Source: Chloroflexota bacterium
Lineage (GTDB): Bacteria; Chloroflexota; Dehalococcoidia; UBA1127; JACQUN01
Assembly: GCA_016210285.1 (NCBI GenBank)
Contig: JACQUN010000042.1
Span: 1 to 7,327 of the forward strand
Direction of reading: 5' to 3'
DNA: 7,327 nucleotides
Part shown: positions 1 through 5,681 of the stretch, piece after piece
How positions within the stretch are numbered: position 1 is the first letter of the stretch
How the letters are laid out: each line of letters opens with the position of its first letter
Notes under the pieces: model-generated
Told to the model about the DNA's origin: nothing
Databases searched by the model: none
Seen by the model: the letters and a program-made list of their open reading frames with translations, nothing else
Translations under genes and position numbers: made by a program

Positions 1-2
1 GT

Positions 3-566
3 ATCAAGGAGCGGTCCGCCAGCGCCTACGCAAGCATTGAGGGCGATATGGCAAAGGTGAACTCGGCGTTCCAGAAGTCCTCCCCCAATGTGACGGAGCT
101 GACCCCGCTGGTGGCGACCCTTCTGACGTCATTCAACTTTGGACAGGGCCTGGTCAACGCCGCGGCGCGGAATGCCGACCTGACCAAGACAACCTCTACC
201 AGTGCGGATGTGCAGGCAGCGGCAGTCCTGGCGGCCATGCAGTCCAAACTGGATGCCAGCCTGGCCTCCTGGAAGAGCGGAAACTACCAGGATGCCGGGG
301 CCGCTGCCCAGCTTGTGAATGGAACATGGCTCGGCAACGTCACCGCTGCCCTCAAAGCAAAGAACAACGCTGATGCAGCCCTGAAGACGGCCCTGGACGC
401 CTACGCGGCCCTGGCCGGCAAGGCTGGCGATGCCGGGACCGTAGGCAATGCAGAGGTAGCGGCTGTCCGCGCTGCTGCAGTGGCGCAGCAGGCGCTGGTC
501 GGTCAGTTCTGGACCGACCCCAAGCTCCAGGACGCCATCCGTCAGGCGGCTCTTACCGTCAAGTAA
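3..566 (+). CDS. Alanine-rich helical protein, 5'-truncated by window edge, function unknown
   Basis: The frame is open from the first base of the window to a TAA at 564-566, so the gene probably begins outside. The visible part is about 187 codons. An internal ATG at 48 is preceded by a GAGGG-like sequence and could be the true start, but the 15 codons before it read on naturally in the same helical, Ala/Ser-rich style, so I favour a truncated gene. The protein is rich in Ala, Leu, Val and Lys/Asp, has no cysteine, and shows no membrane segment or catalytic motif in the visible part. It looks like a set of amphipathic helices, as in periplasmic or surface helical-bundle proteins. A signal peptide, if present, would lie upstream of the window. 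I do not recognise the family. Codon use is GC-rich like the rest of the window, which supports real coding. Confidence 0.7.
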   Translation: MKERSASAYASIEGDMAKVNSAFQKSSPNVTELTPLVATLLTSFNFGQGLVNAAARNADLTKTTSTSADVQAAAVLAAMQSKLDASLASWKSGNYQDAGAAAQLVNGTWLGNVTAALKAKNNADAALKTALDAYAALAGKAGDAGTVGNAEVAAVRAAAVAQQALVGQFWTDPKLQDAIRQAALTVK

Positions 567-568
567 CA

Positions 569-584
569 TCACGCGCCATCGTGA
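569..584 (+). other. Small hairpin just after the stop codon
   Basis: TCACG (569-573) pairs with CGTGA (580-584) around a six-base loop. It begins three bases after the stop of the first gene and five bases before a much larger hairpin. The two together look like a 3'-end structure for that transcript. On its own it could be chance. Confidence 0.35.
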
Positions 585-588
585 GAGC

Positions 589-634
589 AACCTGAAGGGG
601 TCTCTGGGACGCTATCCCAGGGCCCCTTCAGGTT
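589..634 (+). terminator. Strong hairpin, possible terminator or 3' stabiliser without U-tract
   Basis: AACCTGAAGGGG (589-600) is perfectly complementary to CCCCTTCAGGTT (623-634). Inside it, CTGGGA (604-609) pairs with TCCCAG (615-620) around the loop CGCTA. The stem is therefore 18 pairs with a small internal asymmetry (TCT opposite GG). It lies 22 bases after the stop of the first gene. No T-run follows on either strand, so it is not a textbook intrinsic terminator. It could act as a Rho-assisted or high-GC type terminator, or protect the 3' end of the mRNA. Confidence 0.6.
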
Positions 635-660
635 GGCAGTCCTGGATTGGAGGTGCCGCC

Positions 661-975
661 ATGAGACCCTTCGAGCCACGCCAGAGTTGGGGGATGAGCG
701 CCAAGCGCGCCCTCTTGATGCCCTCCGCGTGGTGTGCGTCGTTATTTTTTCACTGCGAGGTCAACAGGGATTGGGTGTACGAGATCTGTACCACGGGTAA
801 GTTTCTCAGGATGTTCGTCAGGCCAGATGATGCCTGCCAATGGTGGAACTGGGCTCCACGCAGGACCAAGAATCCGAAGCTGGCCGCTGCAGACCTGATC
901 TTTGGCTGCATGAAAATCATAGTGGTCTACCTTGTTATTGCCCTCCTCACATGGTCCTATCTTTCACCTGGTTGA
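661..975 (+). CDS. Doubtful small ORF with C-terminal membrane segment, 104 aa
   Basis: ATG at 661 is preceded by GGAGGTG (649-655) at five bases, one of the better Shine-Dalgarno sequences in the window. That is the main reason to list it. The protein has an unusually high Trp and Cys content and no motif I recognise. Residues about 86-101 form a hydrophobic stretch that could be one membrane helix near the C-terminus. The third-position GC preference weakens toward the 3' end. The ribosome site may be partly hidden, because GGCA (635-638) and TCC (640-642) can pair with TGCC (654-657) and GGA (649-651). It may be a small orphan membrane protein, a decayed gene remnant or a chance ORF. I would not assign a function. 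Confidence 0.3.
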   Translation: MRPFEPRQSWGMSAKRALLMPSAWCASLFFHCEVNRDWVYEICTTGKFLRMFVRPDDACQWWNWAPRRTKNPKLAAADLIFGCMKIIVVYLVIALLTWSYLSPG

Positions 976-1003
976 AACGAAAGGGCTGAGTAACCCCTCA
1001 GCC
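974..1003 (-). terminator. Intrinsic-terminator-like hairpin for the leftward genes
   Basis: GGCTGAG (984-990) and CTCAGCC (997-1003) form a perfect seven-base stem around a six-base loop. Read on the minus strand, the stem is followed by CTTTCGTTT, a T-rich tail. Read on the plus strand, the sequence after it is not T-rich. It lies 34 bases past the stop of the leftward zinc-ribbon gene, where a terminator for that unit is expected. Confidence 0.6.
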
Positions 1004-1036
1004 TGCGACCTTGTCATCACAGGGACCACCTCAGAC

Positions 1037-1282
1037 CTACTGCCTCGCCGGCTCGCGCTCCAGGGTGAAGGGAAGAGGGTGGGATGTGTCCACAATGGCT
1101 GGGTCTTTCCGCGGAACCACGAACACTGGGGGAGCAGTTGGGGTTGGTGGGGGCTGGGGCTGCGGAATCTGTTGGGGGGCTTGAGGCTGCTTCGCCGGCG
1201 CGATCTCGACTGGCCGCCCACGCTTACCACAGAACCTGGGGCCTACTGGGACTTCCTTCCCGCAGTGGGTGCCGAATGCCAC
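1037..1282 (-). CDS. Short zinc-ribbon/proline-rich protein with two of four cysteines lost
   Basis: The N-terminus has the layout of the common bacterial zinc-ribbon head (CxxCG, then about ten residues, then FCxxCG). Here it reads GTHCG...FCGKRG. Cys7 and Cys18 remain, but the first ligand is Gly4 (codon GGC, one base from TGC) and the fourth is Arg21 (codon CGT, one base from TGT). A linker rich in Pro and Gln follows (about residues 30-52). The protein then ends at residue 81 without the membrane segment or C-terminal domain that often follows such linkers. The start is a GTG at 1280-1282 with a GGGGGTGG-like ribosome site just upstream. It begins 14 bases after the CoA-transferase stop on the same strand, so it is probably co-transcribed. 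With only two ligands it is unlikely to bind zinc in the usual way, and a decaying gene or shortened remnant is likely. The family match is by pattern only. Confidence 0.6.
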   Translation of the reverse strand: MAFGTHCGKEVPVGPRFCGKRGRPVEIAPAKQPQAPQQIPQPQPPPTPTAPPVFVVPRKDPAIVDTSHPLPFTLEREPARQ

Positions 1283-1296
1283 GGGCCACCCCCTGA

Positions 1297-2541
1297 CTAG
1301 ATCACCCCTGCCCCTGAGAGCCAGGTCAGCTCCTGGGGCGTGAGGCCCAGCTCGCCCTGATAAATCTCCTGGTTATGCTCCCCCACCAGGGGCGGCCTGC
1401 GCCGGACTCGCCACGGGGTCCCGTGGTAGAGGGCTGGAGCGCCAGGGTAGGTGAACTGTCTGCCCATCTCAGGGTGCTCCACCTCCACGAAGAACCCGCG
1501 GGCCCTGAGCTGGAGGTTCTCTTCCAGCTCTTCCGCTTGCGCCACCGCAGCCAGGGTGATGCCGCGGCGCTGGCCCTCCCGGAAAAGCTCCTGGCGGGCC
1601 TTCCCGCTGAAGAAGGCGCTGATGAGCCGGTGCATGTGGCGCTCATCGTTCGGGTCGCGCCGCAGCCCTCCCACCAGGTAGCGGGGCTCCCGCAGCAGGT
1701 CCTCTGCCTTCCCCTCCTGGTCCATCCACTGAAAGAGGGGGCGAAGCTGGTGGGGCTCCGGCGCCAGCATGCACACGTAGCCGTCCTGGCATGGATAAAC
1801 GTCTCCTACCTGCCCAGCACCTCGCAGGCCGTGGCGGGTCCCCTGGCGTCCAGGGTTGCTCTCCCCGTAGATGTAGAAGATGTTCACCACCTCCAGGACC
1901 GAGTCCACCGCCTCCTGGAGGGAGACGTCCAGATGCTGGCCCTCGCCCGAGAAGGCCCGCCAGTGGAGGGCCATCAGGACACCAGTAGCCGCAAAGGAAG
2001 AGGCAACGTTGAAGGCCTGGAACCCCTCCACGCGCACCGGCTCGCGGTCCGGGTCGCCGCAGACGCTCATCATCCCCCCGACGGCCTGGGCCACCAGGTC
2101 TGAGCCCTTCCAGTGCTTTCGAGGCCCGGTCTGGCCGAAGGGGGTGATGGAGACGACGGTGAGGACAGGATTCACCTGCCGGAGGGCGCCGTAGCCCAGC
2201 CCCAGGGAGTCCAGGTGGCCAGGGGGATACGTCTCGATGAGGACATCGGCCCGCCCGACAAGGCGTCGCAGCAGGCCCTGCCCATCAGGCGACTCCAGGT
2301 TCAGGGTGATGCCCCGCTTGTTCAGGTTGTAGTGCCAGAAGAAGAGGCTGCGGTCCGGGTTGGGCTGGTCGCCCAGGAAGGGGCCGTAGCGGCGCATGGG
2401 GTGGCCACCCGGCGGCTCCACCTTGACCACGTCCGCGCCCAGGTCCGCCAGGAGCTTGCCGCAGTACGCTCCGCTCTCATCCGCCAGGTCCAGCACCCGG
2501 ACGTCCGCCAGGGCCGCAGGCGGGCCGCTCTCAACGGTCAT
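1297..2541 (-). CDS. CaiB/BaiF family (class III) CoA-transferase homologue, likely non-canonical active site
   Basis: The N-terminal Rossmann-like domain shows KLLADLGADVVKVEPPGG (residues 31-48 counted from the upstream GTG), then YNLNKRGITL, DVLIETYPPG, SITPFGQTGP and GEGQHLDVSLQEA (201-213). The C-terminal PLVGEHNQEI (386-395) is also typical of the family. Members move CoA between carboxylic acids through an aspartyl intermediate. In formyl-CoA transferase that residue is Asp169. Aligned by eye to the 'G-ILxAL--R--tG-GQ' anchor, the position is Phe179 here (QAFN, 177-180). Length (about 414 aa) is normal. I chose the ATG at 2541 over the GTG at 2547 because GGGGG (2549-2553 on the plus strand) sits seven bases upstream of the ATG. 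It is transcribed divergently from the thi operon, and the substrate cannot be inferred. Confidence 0.9.
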   Translation of the reverse strand: MTVESGPPAALADVRVLDLADESGAYCGKLLADLGADVVKVEPPGGHPMRRYGPFLGDQPNPDRSLFFWHYNLNKRGITLNLESPDGQGLLRRLVGRADVLIETYPPGHLDSLGLGYGALRQVNPVLTVVSITPFGQTGPRKHWKGSDLVAQAVGGMMSVCGDPDREPVRVEGFQAFNVASSFAATGVLMALHWRAFSGEGQHLDVSLQEAVDSVLEVVNIFYIYGESNPGRQGTRHGLRGAGQVGDVYPCQDGYVCMLAPEPHQLRPLFQWMDQEGKAEDLLREPRYLVGGLRRDPNDERHMHRLISAFFSGKARQELFREGQRRGITLAAVAQAEELEENLQLRARGFFVEVEHPEMGRQFTYPGAPALYHGTPWRVRRRPPLVGEHNQEIYQGELGLTPQELTWLSGAGVI

Positions 2542-2600
2542 GCACACGCCCCCGCAAGGCCATGCCTTCCTCCCGAGAAGACACTCAGGGCAAGCGTCCC

Positions 2601-2629
2601 ATTCTATCGGAGCAAGGGCACTTTGGGAA
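2601..2629 (-). promoter_or_regulatory. Candidate sigma70 promoter for the CoA-transferase gene
   Basis: On the minus strand, TTCCCA (plus positions 2624-2629) is followed after 17 bases by TAGAAT (2601-2606). The -10 matches the consensus at five of six bases and the -35 at four. Transcription would start near 2594 and give a leader of about 50 bases before the ATG at 2541. It lies back to back with the thi promoter, and the two -35 elements are about 17 bases apart. Confidence 0.45.
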
Positions 2630-2646
2630 GGCCTGGGAAAGCGAGC

Positions 2647-2675
2647 TTGACAACTCCCCGCGTGGCGGCTATGCT
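2647..2675 (+). promoter_or_regulatory. Sigma70-type promoter of the thi operon
   Basis: TTGACA (2647-2652) is a perfect -35 box. After exactly 17 bases comes TATGCT (2670-2675), a four-of-six -10. The expected start near 2682 lies about eight bases before the first paired base of the TPP aptamer, so the riboswitch would form almost at the 5' end of the RNA. The same hexamers and spacing recur at 7254-7282. Confidence 0.8.
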
Positions 2676-2689
2676 ATCGGCGAACACAG

Positions 2690-2787
2690 GCCGAAGGGGA
2701 GCTCGGTAGAGCCGGGCTGAGAGGGCGGCCCTCCAATGCCGCCGACCCTGGAACCTGATCTGGGTAATGCCAGCGGAGGGAACCGGC
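2690..2787 (+). promoter_or_regulatory. TPP (THI-element) riboswitch aptamer
   Basis: The conserved core is complete: CTGAGA (2717-2722), ACCTGATCTGG (2753-2763), TAATGCCAGCG (2765-2775) and GGGA (2778-2781). The helices can be drawn. P1 is GCCG (2690-2693) with CGGC (2784-2787). P2 is AGCTCGG (2700-2706) with CCGGGCT (2712-2718). P3 is GGCGGC (2724-2729) with GCCGCC (2738-2743). P5 is CTGG (2760-2763) with CCAG (2770-2773). The family binds thiamin pyrophosphate and turns expression down when it is abundant. The downstream genes (pyrimidine uptake, TenA, ThiD) fit that role. One base differs from the usual GTAGGGA, which reads GGAGGGA here. Confidence 0.96.
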
Positions 2788-2811
2788 GACAAGCCCCGGT
2801 GTGCACATGGC

Positions 2812-2854
2812 TTGGGCCGCCTGCCCTCCAACGGCAGGCGGCCCAATGTTTTTT
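2812..2854 (+). terminator. Riboswitch-controlled intrinsic terminator (expression platform)
   Basis: TTGGGCCGCCTGCC (2812-2825) is perfectly complementary to GGCAGGCGGCCCAA (2833-2846), a 14-pair stem with the loop CTCCAAC. It is followed by TGTTTTTT (2847-2854), a textbook intrinsic terminator. It lies between the TPP aptamer and the first gene, so it should stop transcription when TPP is bound. The 5' arm bases 2814-2821 can alternatively pair with aptamer bases 2724-2731, a candidate antiterminator. Confidence 0.93.
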
Positions 2855-2863
2855 GGGATTGTC

Positions 2864-3676
2864 ATGCAGACACTCTCGGTAGGTGCTAAGCCAGAGCCGA
2901 CCCGCCCCAAGATCCGGCTGGAGGGCATCAGCAAGGTCTTCTTCCTGCACGGTGCAGCCCTGCCGGTCCTGGAGGACGTGGAGTTCTACGCCGACGAGGG
3001 GGAGTTCGTCTCCATCATCGGGCCCAGCGGCTGCGGCAAGAGCACCCTCCTGAACATCATCGCAGGGCTGGAGGAGCCCACTTGGGGCACGGTCTGGCTC
3101 GACGGGGCACCCTCGAGCCGCCGCCTGGGCACGGCGGGGTACATGCACCAGAAGGACCTGCTCCTGCCCTGGCGCACCGTGCTGCACAACGCCGTCCTGG
3201 GGCTGGAGGTGCAGGGAGTGCCTCGGGGGGAGGCCCGCCGCCGCGCCCTGGCCCTGATGGAGCCCTTCGGGCTCAAGGGATTCGAGGGAGCATACCCCCA
3301 TGCCCTCTCCGGCGGGATGCGGCAGCGGGCTGCCTTACTCCGCACCGCCCTGGCGGACAAGCCCGTGCTCCTCCTGGACGAACCCTTTGGGGCCCTGGAC
3401 GCCCTGACGCGCGCTGCCATGCAGGCCTGGCTCCTGGGCCTGTGGCAGTCCCTGCAAAAGACCATCGTGCTCATCACCCATGACGTGGAGGAGGCCCTGC
3501 TGCTCTCCGACAGGGTGTACGTCATGACACCCCGGCCTGGACGGGTGAGGCAGGTGTTCCATGTGCCCCTTCCCCGGCCTCGCACCTATCAGGCAGTCAC
3601 CTCGGAGGCATTCGCACGTATGAAAGCCTCCTTGCTGGTAAGCCTGGTCGAGTCAGAACAAAAGCCCGAGGCGTAG
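2864..3676 (+). CDS. thiZ: ABC transporter ATP-binding protein for thiamin pyrimidine precursor (ThiZ-type)
   Basis: This is the cytoplasmic ATPase that powers the importer. Counting from ATG 2864 (270 aa), the motifs are Walker A GPSGCGKST (53-61), Q-loop Gln96 in HQKDLLLPW, signature LSGGMRQR (148-155), Walker B VLLLDEP (168-174), D-loop GALD, and switch His206 in ITHDVEEA. QKDLLLPW and the HVPLPRPR tail are typical of the nitrate/sulfonate/taurine-type ATPases that include ThiZ. The start is uncertain. ATG 2864 has only GGG six bases upstream. ATG 2846 has AGGCGG four bases upstream, but that site and the ATG overlap the terminator arm. The GTG at 2801 would put the terminator inside the gene and is unlikely. 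The permease follows seven bases after the stop. The thi assignment rests on the riboswitch and on tenA/thiD, because the ATPase alone cannot show substrate. Confidence 0.9.
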   Translation: MQTLSVGAKPEPTRPKIRLEGISKVFFLHGAALPVLEDVEFYADEGEFVSIIGPSGCGKSTLLNIIAGLEEPTWGTVWLDGAPSSRRLGTAGYMHQKDLLLPWRTVLHNAVLGLEVQGVPRGEARRRALALMEPFGLKGFEGAYPHALSGGMRQRAALLRTALADKPVLLLDEPFGALDALTRAAMQAWLLGLWQSLQKTIVLITHDVEEALLLSDRVYVMTPRPGRVRQVFHVPLPRPRTYQAVTSEAFARMKASLLVSLVESEQKPEA

Positions 3677-3683
3677 CTCAGCG

Positions 3684-4538
3684 ATGCAGCAGACGGTGAA
3701 AGAGCAACCACCACCATTCCCGCGCGGAGCACGTGGGTCCAGCGCCCGTGGGACGCTGCTGGCCTTCCTGCTGCAATGGTTGCCCCCTGCCCTGCTGGTC
3801 CTGGCCGCTCTGGGCCTCTGGGAGCTCCTGGTGCGGCTCCTCCACGTCCCCCGCTGGCTGCTGCCGACCCCCAGCGCCATCGGAGGGGAGCTGGCCTCCA
3901 GCTACCCCCTCCTGCTGCGGCACACCCTGGTGACCCTGGAGGAGGTGCTGGCAGGCTTCGCCGTGGCGCTTCTGGCAGGCATCGCCCTGGCGGTGGGGAT
4001 TGCCTACGCGCGGCTCCTGGAGCGCACGGTATACCCCTTCGTCATCGCTTCCCAGACCATCCCCGTCATCGCCATCGCCCCGCTCCTCCTGGTCTGGGTG
4101 GGCTATGACATCCGCCCCAAGGTCATCGTGGTGGCCCTCATCTCCTTCTTTCCCATCGTGGTGAACATGGTGGACGGCCTCAAGTCCGTTGACCCCGACA
4201 CCATCAACATGCTGCGCACCCTGGGGGCCCGGCGCTGGCAGGTCTTCCAGAAGCTCCAGATTCCCACATCCCTCCCCTTCCTCTTCTCCGGCACCAAGAT
4301 TGCTATCGCGGTGAGCGTCATCGGGGCGGTCATCGGAGAGTGGGTGGGGGCGAGCGCCGGCCTGGGATACCTCATGGTGCAGGCGGCGCCGCGCTTCCAG
4401 ACGCCCCTGGTGTTTGCCGCCATCTTCATCCTTTCGGCAATGGGCGTTGGGCTCTTCGCCGTCGTGGCCCTTCTGGAGCGTCTCCTGCTCCCCTGGTATC
4501 ACACAGCCCGGCGGCACAAGGCGCTAGAAACACGGTGA
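3684..4538 (+). CDS. thiX: ABC transporter permease for thiamin pyrimidine precursor (ThiX-type)
   Basis: This inner-membrane channel subunit has 284 aa and about six hydrophobic segments (roughly 28-50, 90-109, 118-140, 146-165, 205-225 and 240-265), the usual BPD_transp_1 layout. The coupling (EAA-like) loop that docks on the ATPase reads about 176-200, with MLRTLGARRWQVFQKLQIPTSLP carrying the conserved Gly and the I-x-x-x-LP ending. PFVIASQTIPVIAIAPLLLVW is characteristic of the nitrate/taurine/ThiX permease group. The start at 3684 has a weak GAGGCG ten bases upstream that overlaps the end of the ATPase gene, which suggests translational coupling. The gene for the binding protein begins 121 bases after the stop, much farther than the other gaps in this operon. 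Confidence 0.92.
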   Translation: MQQTVKEQPPPFPRGARGSSARGTLLAFLLQWLPPALLVLAALGLWELLVRLLHVPRWLLPTPSAIGGELASSYPLLLRHTLVTLEEVLAGFAVALLAGIALAVGIAYARLLERTVYPFVIASQTIPVIAIAPLLLVWVGYDIRPKVIVVALISFFPIVVNMVDGLKSVDPDTINMLRTLGARRWQVFQKLQIPTSLPFLFSGTKIAIAVSVIGAVIGEWVGASAGLGYLMVQAAPRFQTPLVFAAIFILSAMGVGLFAVVALLERLLLPWYHTARRHKALETR

Positions 4539-4565
4539 GGGTATGCACATCCCTATCTTCCGCCT

Positions 4566-4579
4566 CCGCCTGAAGGCGG
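4566..4579 (+). other. Short GC hairpin in the permease/binding-protein gap
   Basis: CCGCC (4566-4570) pairs with GGCGG (4575-4579) around the four-base loop TGAA. It is the first of two hairpins in the only long gap inside the operon. No T-run follows, so it is not an intrinsic terminator. Confidence 0.45.
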
Positions 4580-4620
4580 GGCATCATGTCGAGATCTTCA
4601 TGGTGCAGTGGTACGAGTTG

Positions 4621-4645
4621 CAGCGTCTCGCTAAGCGAGACGCTG
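4621..4645 (+). promoter_or_regulatory. Perfect 11-bp hairpin just upstream of the binding-protein ribosome site
   Basis: CAGCGTCTCGC (4621-4631) and GCGAGACGCTG (4635-4645) form a perfect stem with the three-base loop TAA. It ends only a few bases before the Shine-Dalgarno sequence GAGAGGAG (4648-4655) of the lipoprotein gene. No T-run follows, so read-through is expected. Such stems between transporter genes can set processing or decay boundaries that leave more mRNA for the binding protein, which is needed in excess over the membrane parts. That role is inferred. Confidence 0.65.
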
Positions 4646-4659
4646 GAGAGAGGAGTGGT

Positions 4660-5673
4660 ATGGGAACTCGAAAGAGCGTGTTCCTGGGGGCAGTCCTTGG
4701 CATGGTCCTGGCCCTCCTGGTGGCTTCGGCCTGCAACGTCCAGAGGGCCGGGTCCCCTGCGTCTCCAACGAAGGTCAGTGTCGCCCTGGACTGGTATCCC
4801 TGGGGCAACCACGCAGGGCTTTTCACCGCCAGGGAGAAGGGTTACTACAGTGCACAGGGGCTGGAGGTGAACCTGTACACCCCTGCCGACCCCTCCACCG
4901 TGCTCCAGACCGTGGGGGCAGGGCGAGACGACTTCGGCATCAGCTACCAGGTGGAGGTCCTGCTGGCCCGGGCCGCAGGGGTGCCCGTGGTCTCCATTGC
5001 GGCACTGGTGCAGCATCCCCTCAACTCCGTCATGGCGCTGAAGGGTTCGGGGATCACGCGCCCCAGGGACCTGGTGGGGAAGAAGGTGGGCTATCCCGGC
5101 ATCCCCTACAACGAACCCATGCTGAAGACCATGGTGGAGAAGGACGGCGGCGACTTCAAAAAAGTGGAGCTGGTGAACGTGGGATTCGACCTCGTGCCTG
5201 CGCTGCTGAGCAAGAAGATGGACGCGGTGGTCGGCGCCTACTGGGTCCACGAGTCCATCCTCATCGAGCAGCAAGGGTACGAGGTGGTCATCCTGCGTAT
5301 GGAGGAGTGGGGTGTCCCCGACTTCTACGAGCTGGTGCTGGTGACTAGCGAGAAGACCCTGAAGGAGCGGCACGACATGGTTCACCACTTCCTGGCCGCC
5401 ACCCTCAAGGGCTACCGGGACGCCGCCGCCGACCAGCAGGCTGCCCTGGAGACCCTGGCCAAGGCCAGCCCAGAGGTGGACAGGGCCGTGGAGAGCAAAG
5501 GCATCCCCCTGCTCGCTCCTCTCTGGAAGGACCGGGCGCCCGCCTTCGGCTGGCAGTCCGCAGAGCGATGGCGCAGCTTCGCCAAGTGGATGGAGGCCAA
5601 CAAGCTGCTGGACAAGCCCATTGACGCCAATGCTGCCTTCACCAACGGCCTCGTGGAGGAGCTCTCGGAGTAA
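4660..5673 (+). CDS. thiY: Lipoprotein substrate-binding protein, NMT1/THI5-like (ThiY-type)
   Basis: This is the extracytoplasmic receptor of the importer. I chose ATG 4660 because GAGAGGAG lies just upstream and because it starts a clean lipoprotein signal: MGTRK, then a hydrophobic stretch (about 8-22) ending VASAC, with Cys25 as the lipidation site. The lipobox has Ala at -3, slightly relaxed. An in-frame ATG at 4543 would add 39 polar residues encoded by the hairpin region and would bury the signal. The mature part shows the THI5/ThiY pattern: VALDWYPWGNHAGLFTAREKGYY (about 41-63), DFGISYQVEVLLARAAGVPVVSIAALVQHPLNSVMAL (91-127) and GKKVGYPG (140-147). The yeast THI5 cysteine motif is absent, so this is a binding protein and not a pyrimidine synthase. 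Family members bind N-formylamino-HMP or similar pyrimidines. Which one is bound here is inferred. Confidence 0.93.
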   Translation: MGTRKSVFLGAVLGMVLALLVASACNVQRAGSPASPTKVSVALDWYPWGNHAGLFTAREKGYYSAQGLEVNLYTPADPSTVLQTVGAGRDDFGISYQVEVLLARAAGVPVVSIAALVQHPLNSVMALKGSGITRPRDLVGKKVGYPGIPYNEPMLKTMVEKDGGDFKKVELVNVGFDLVPALLSKKMDAVVGAYWVHESILIEQQGYEVVILRMEEWGVPDFYELVLVTSEKTLKERHDMVHHFLAATLKGYRDAAADQQAALETLAKASPEVDRAVESKGIPLLAPLWKDRAPAFGWQSAERWRSFAKWMEANKLLDKPIDANAAFTNGLVEELSE

Positions 5674-5681
5674 GGAGCATC

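Noticed and set aside
741..751. T-run as an intrinsic terminator
   Set aside because: No GC-rich stem precedes the six T residues. Only a three-base pairing is available.
932..1300. Plus-strand ORF opposite the zinc-ribbon gene
   Set aside because: No ribosome site and Trp/Gly/Arg-rich translation typical of an antisense shadow. The minus-strand frame has the recognisable zinc-ribbon pattern.
1375..2103. Long plus-strand ORF (242 codons) opposite the CoA-transferase gene
   Set aside because: It is the antisense shadow of a strongly conserved family gene, has His/Gln/Val-rich composition and carries no motif.
2801..2863. GTG 2801 as start of the ABC ATPase
   Set aside because: It would place the riboswitch terminator inside the coding region and has no ribosome site.
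3678..4517. Long minus-strand ORF (279 codons) opposite the permease
   Set aside because: Its composition (Gly/Asp/Glu/His/Gln rich, low complexity) is what antisense reading of a hydrophobic GC-rich gene gives. The plus strand encodes a clear ABC permease.
4543..4659. N-terminal extension of the binding protein from ATG 4543
   Set aside because: It would put 39 polar residues before a lipoprotein signal peptide and read through two hairpins. ATG 4660 has a good ribosome site and an immediate signal sequence.
4426..5388. Minus-strand ORF of 320 codons opposite the binding protein
   Set aside because: His/Val/Leu-rich shadow with no motif. The plus strand encodes a clear NMT1/THI5-like lipoprotein.
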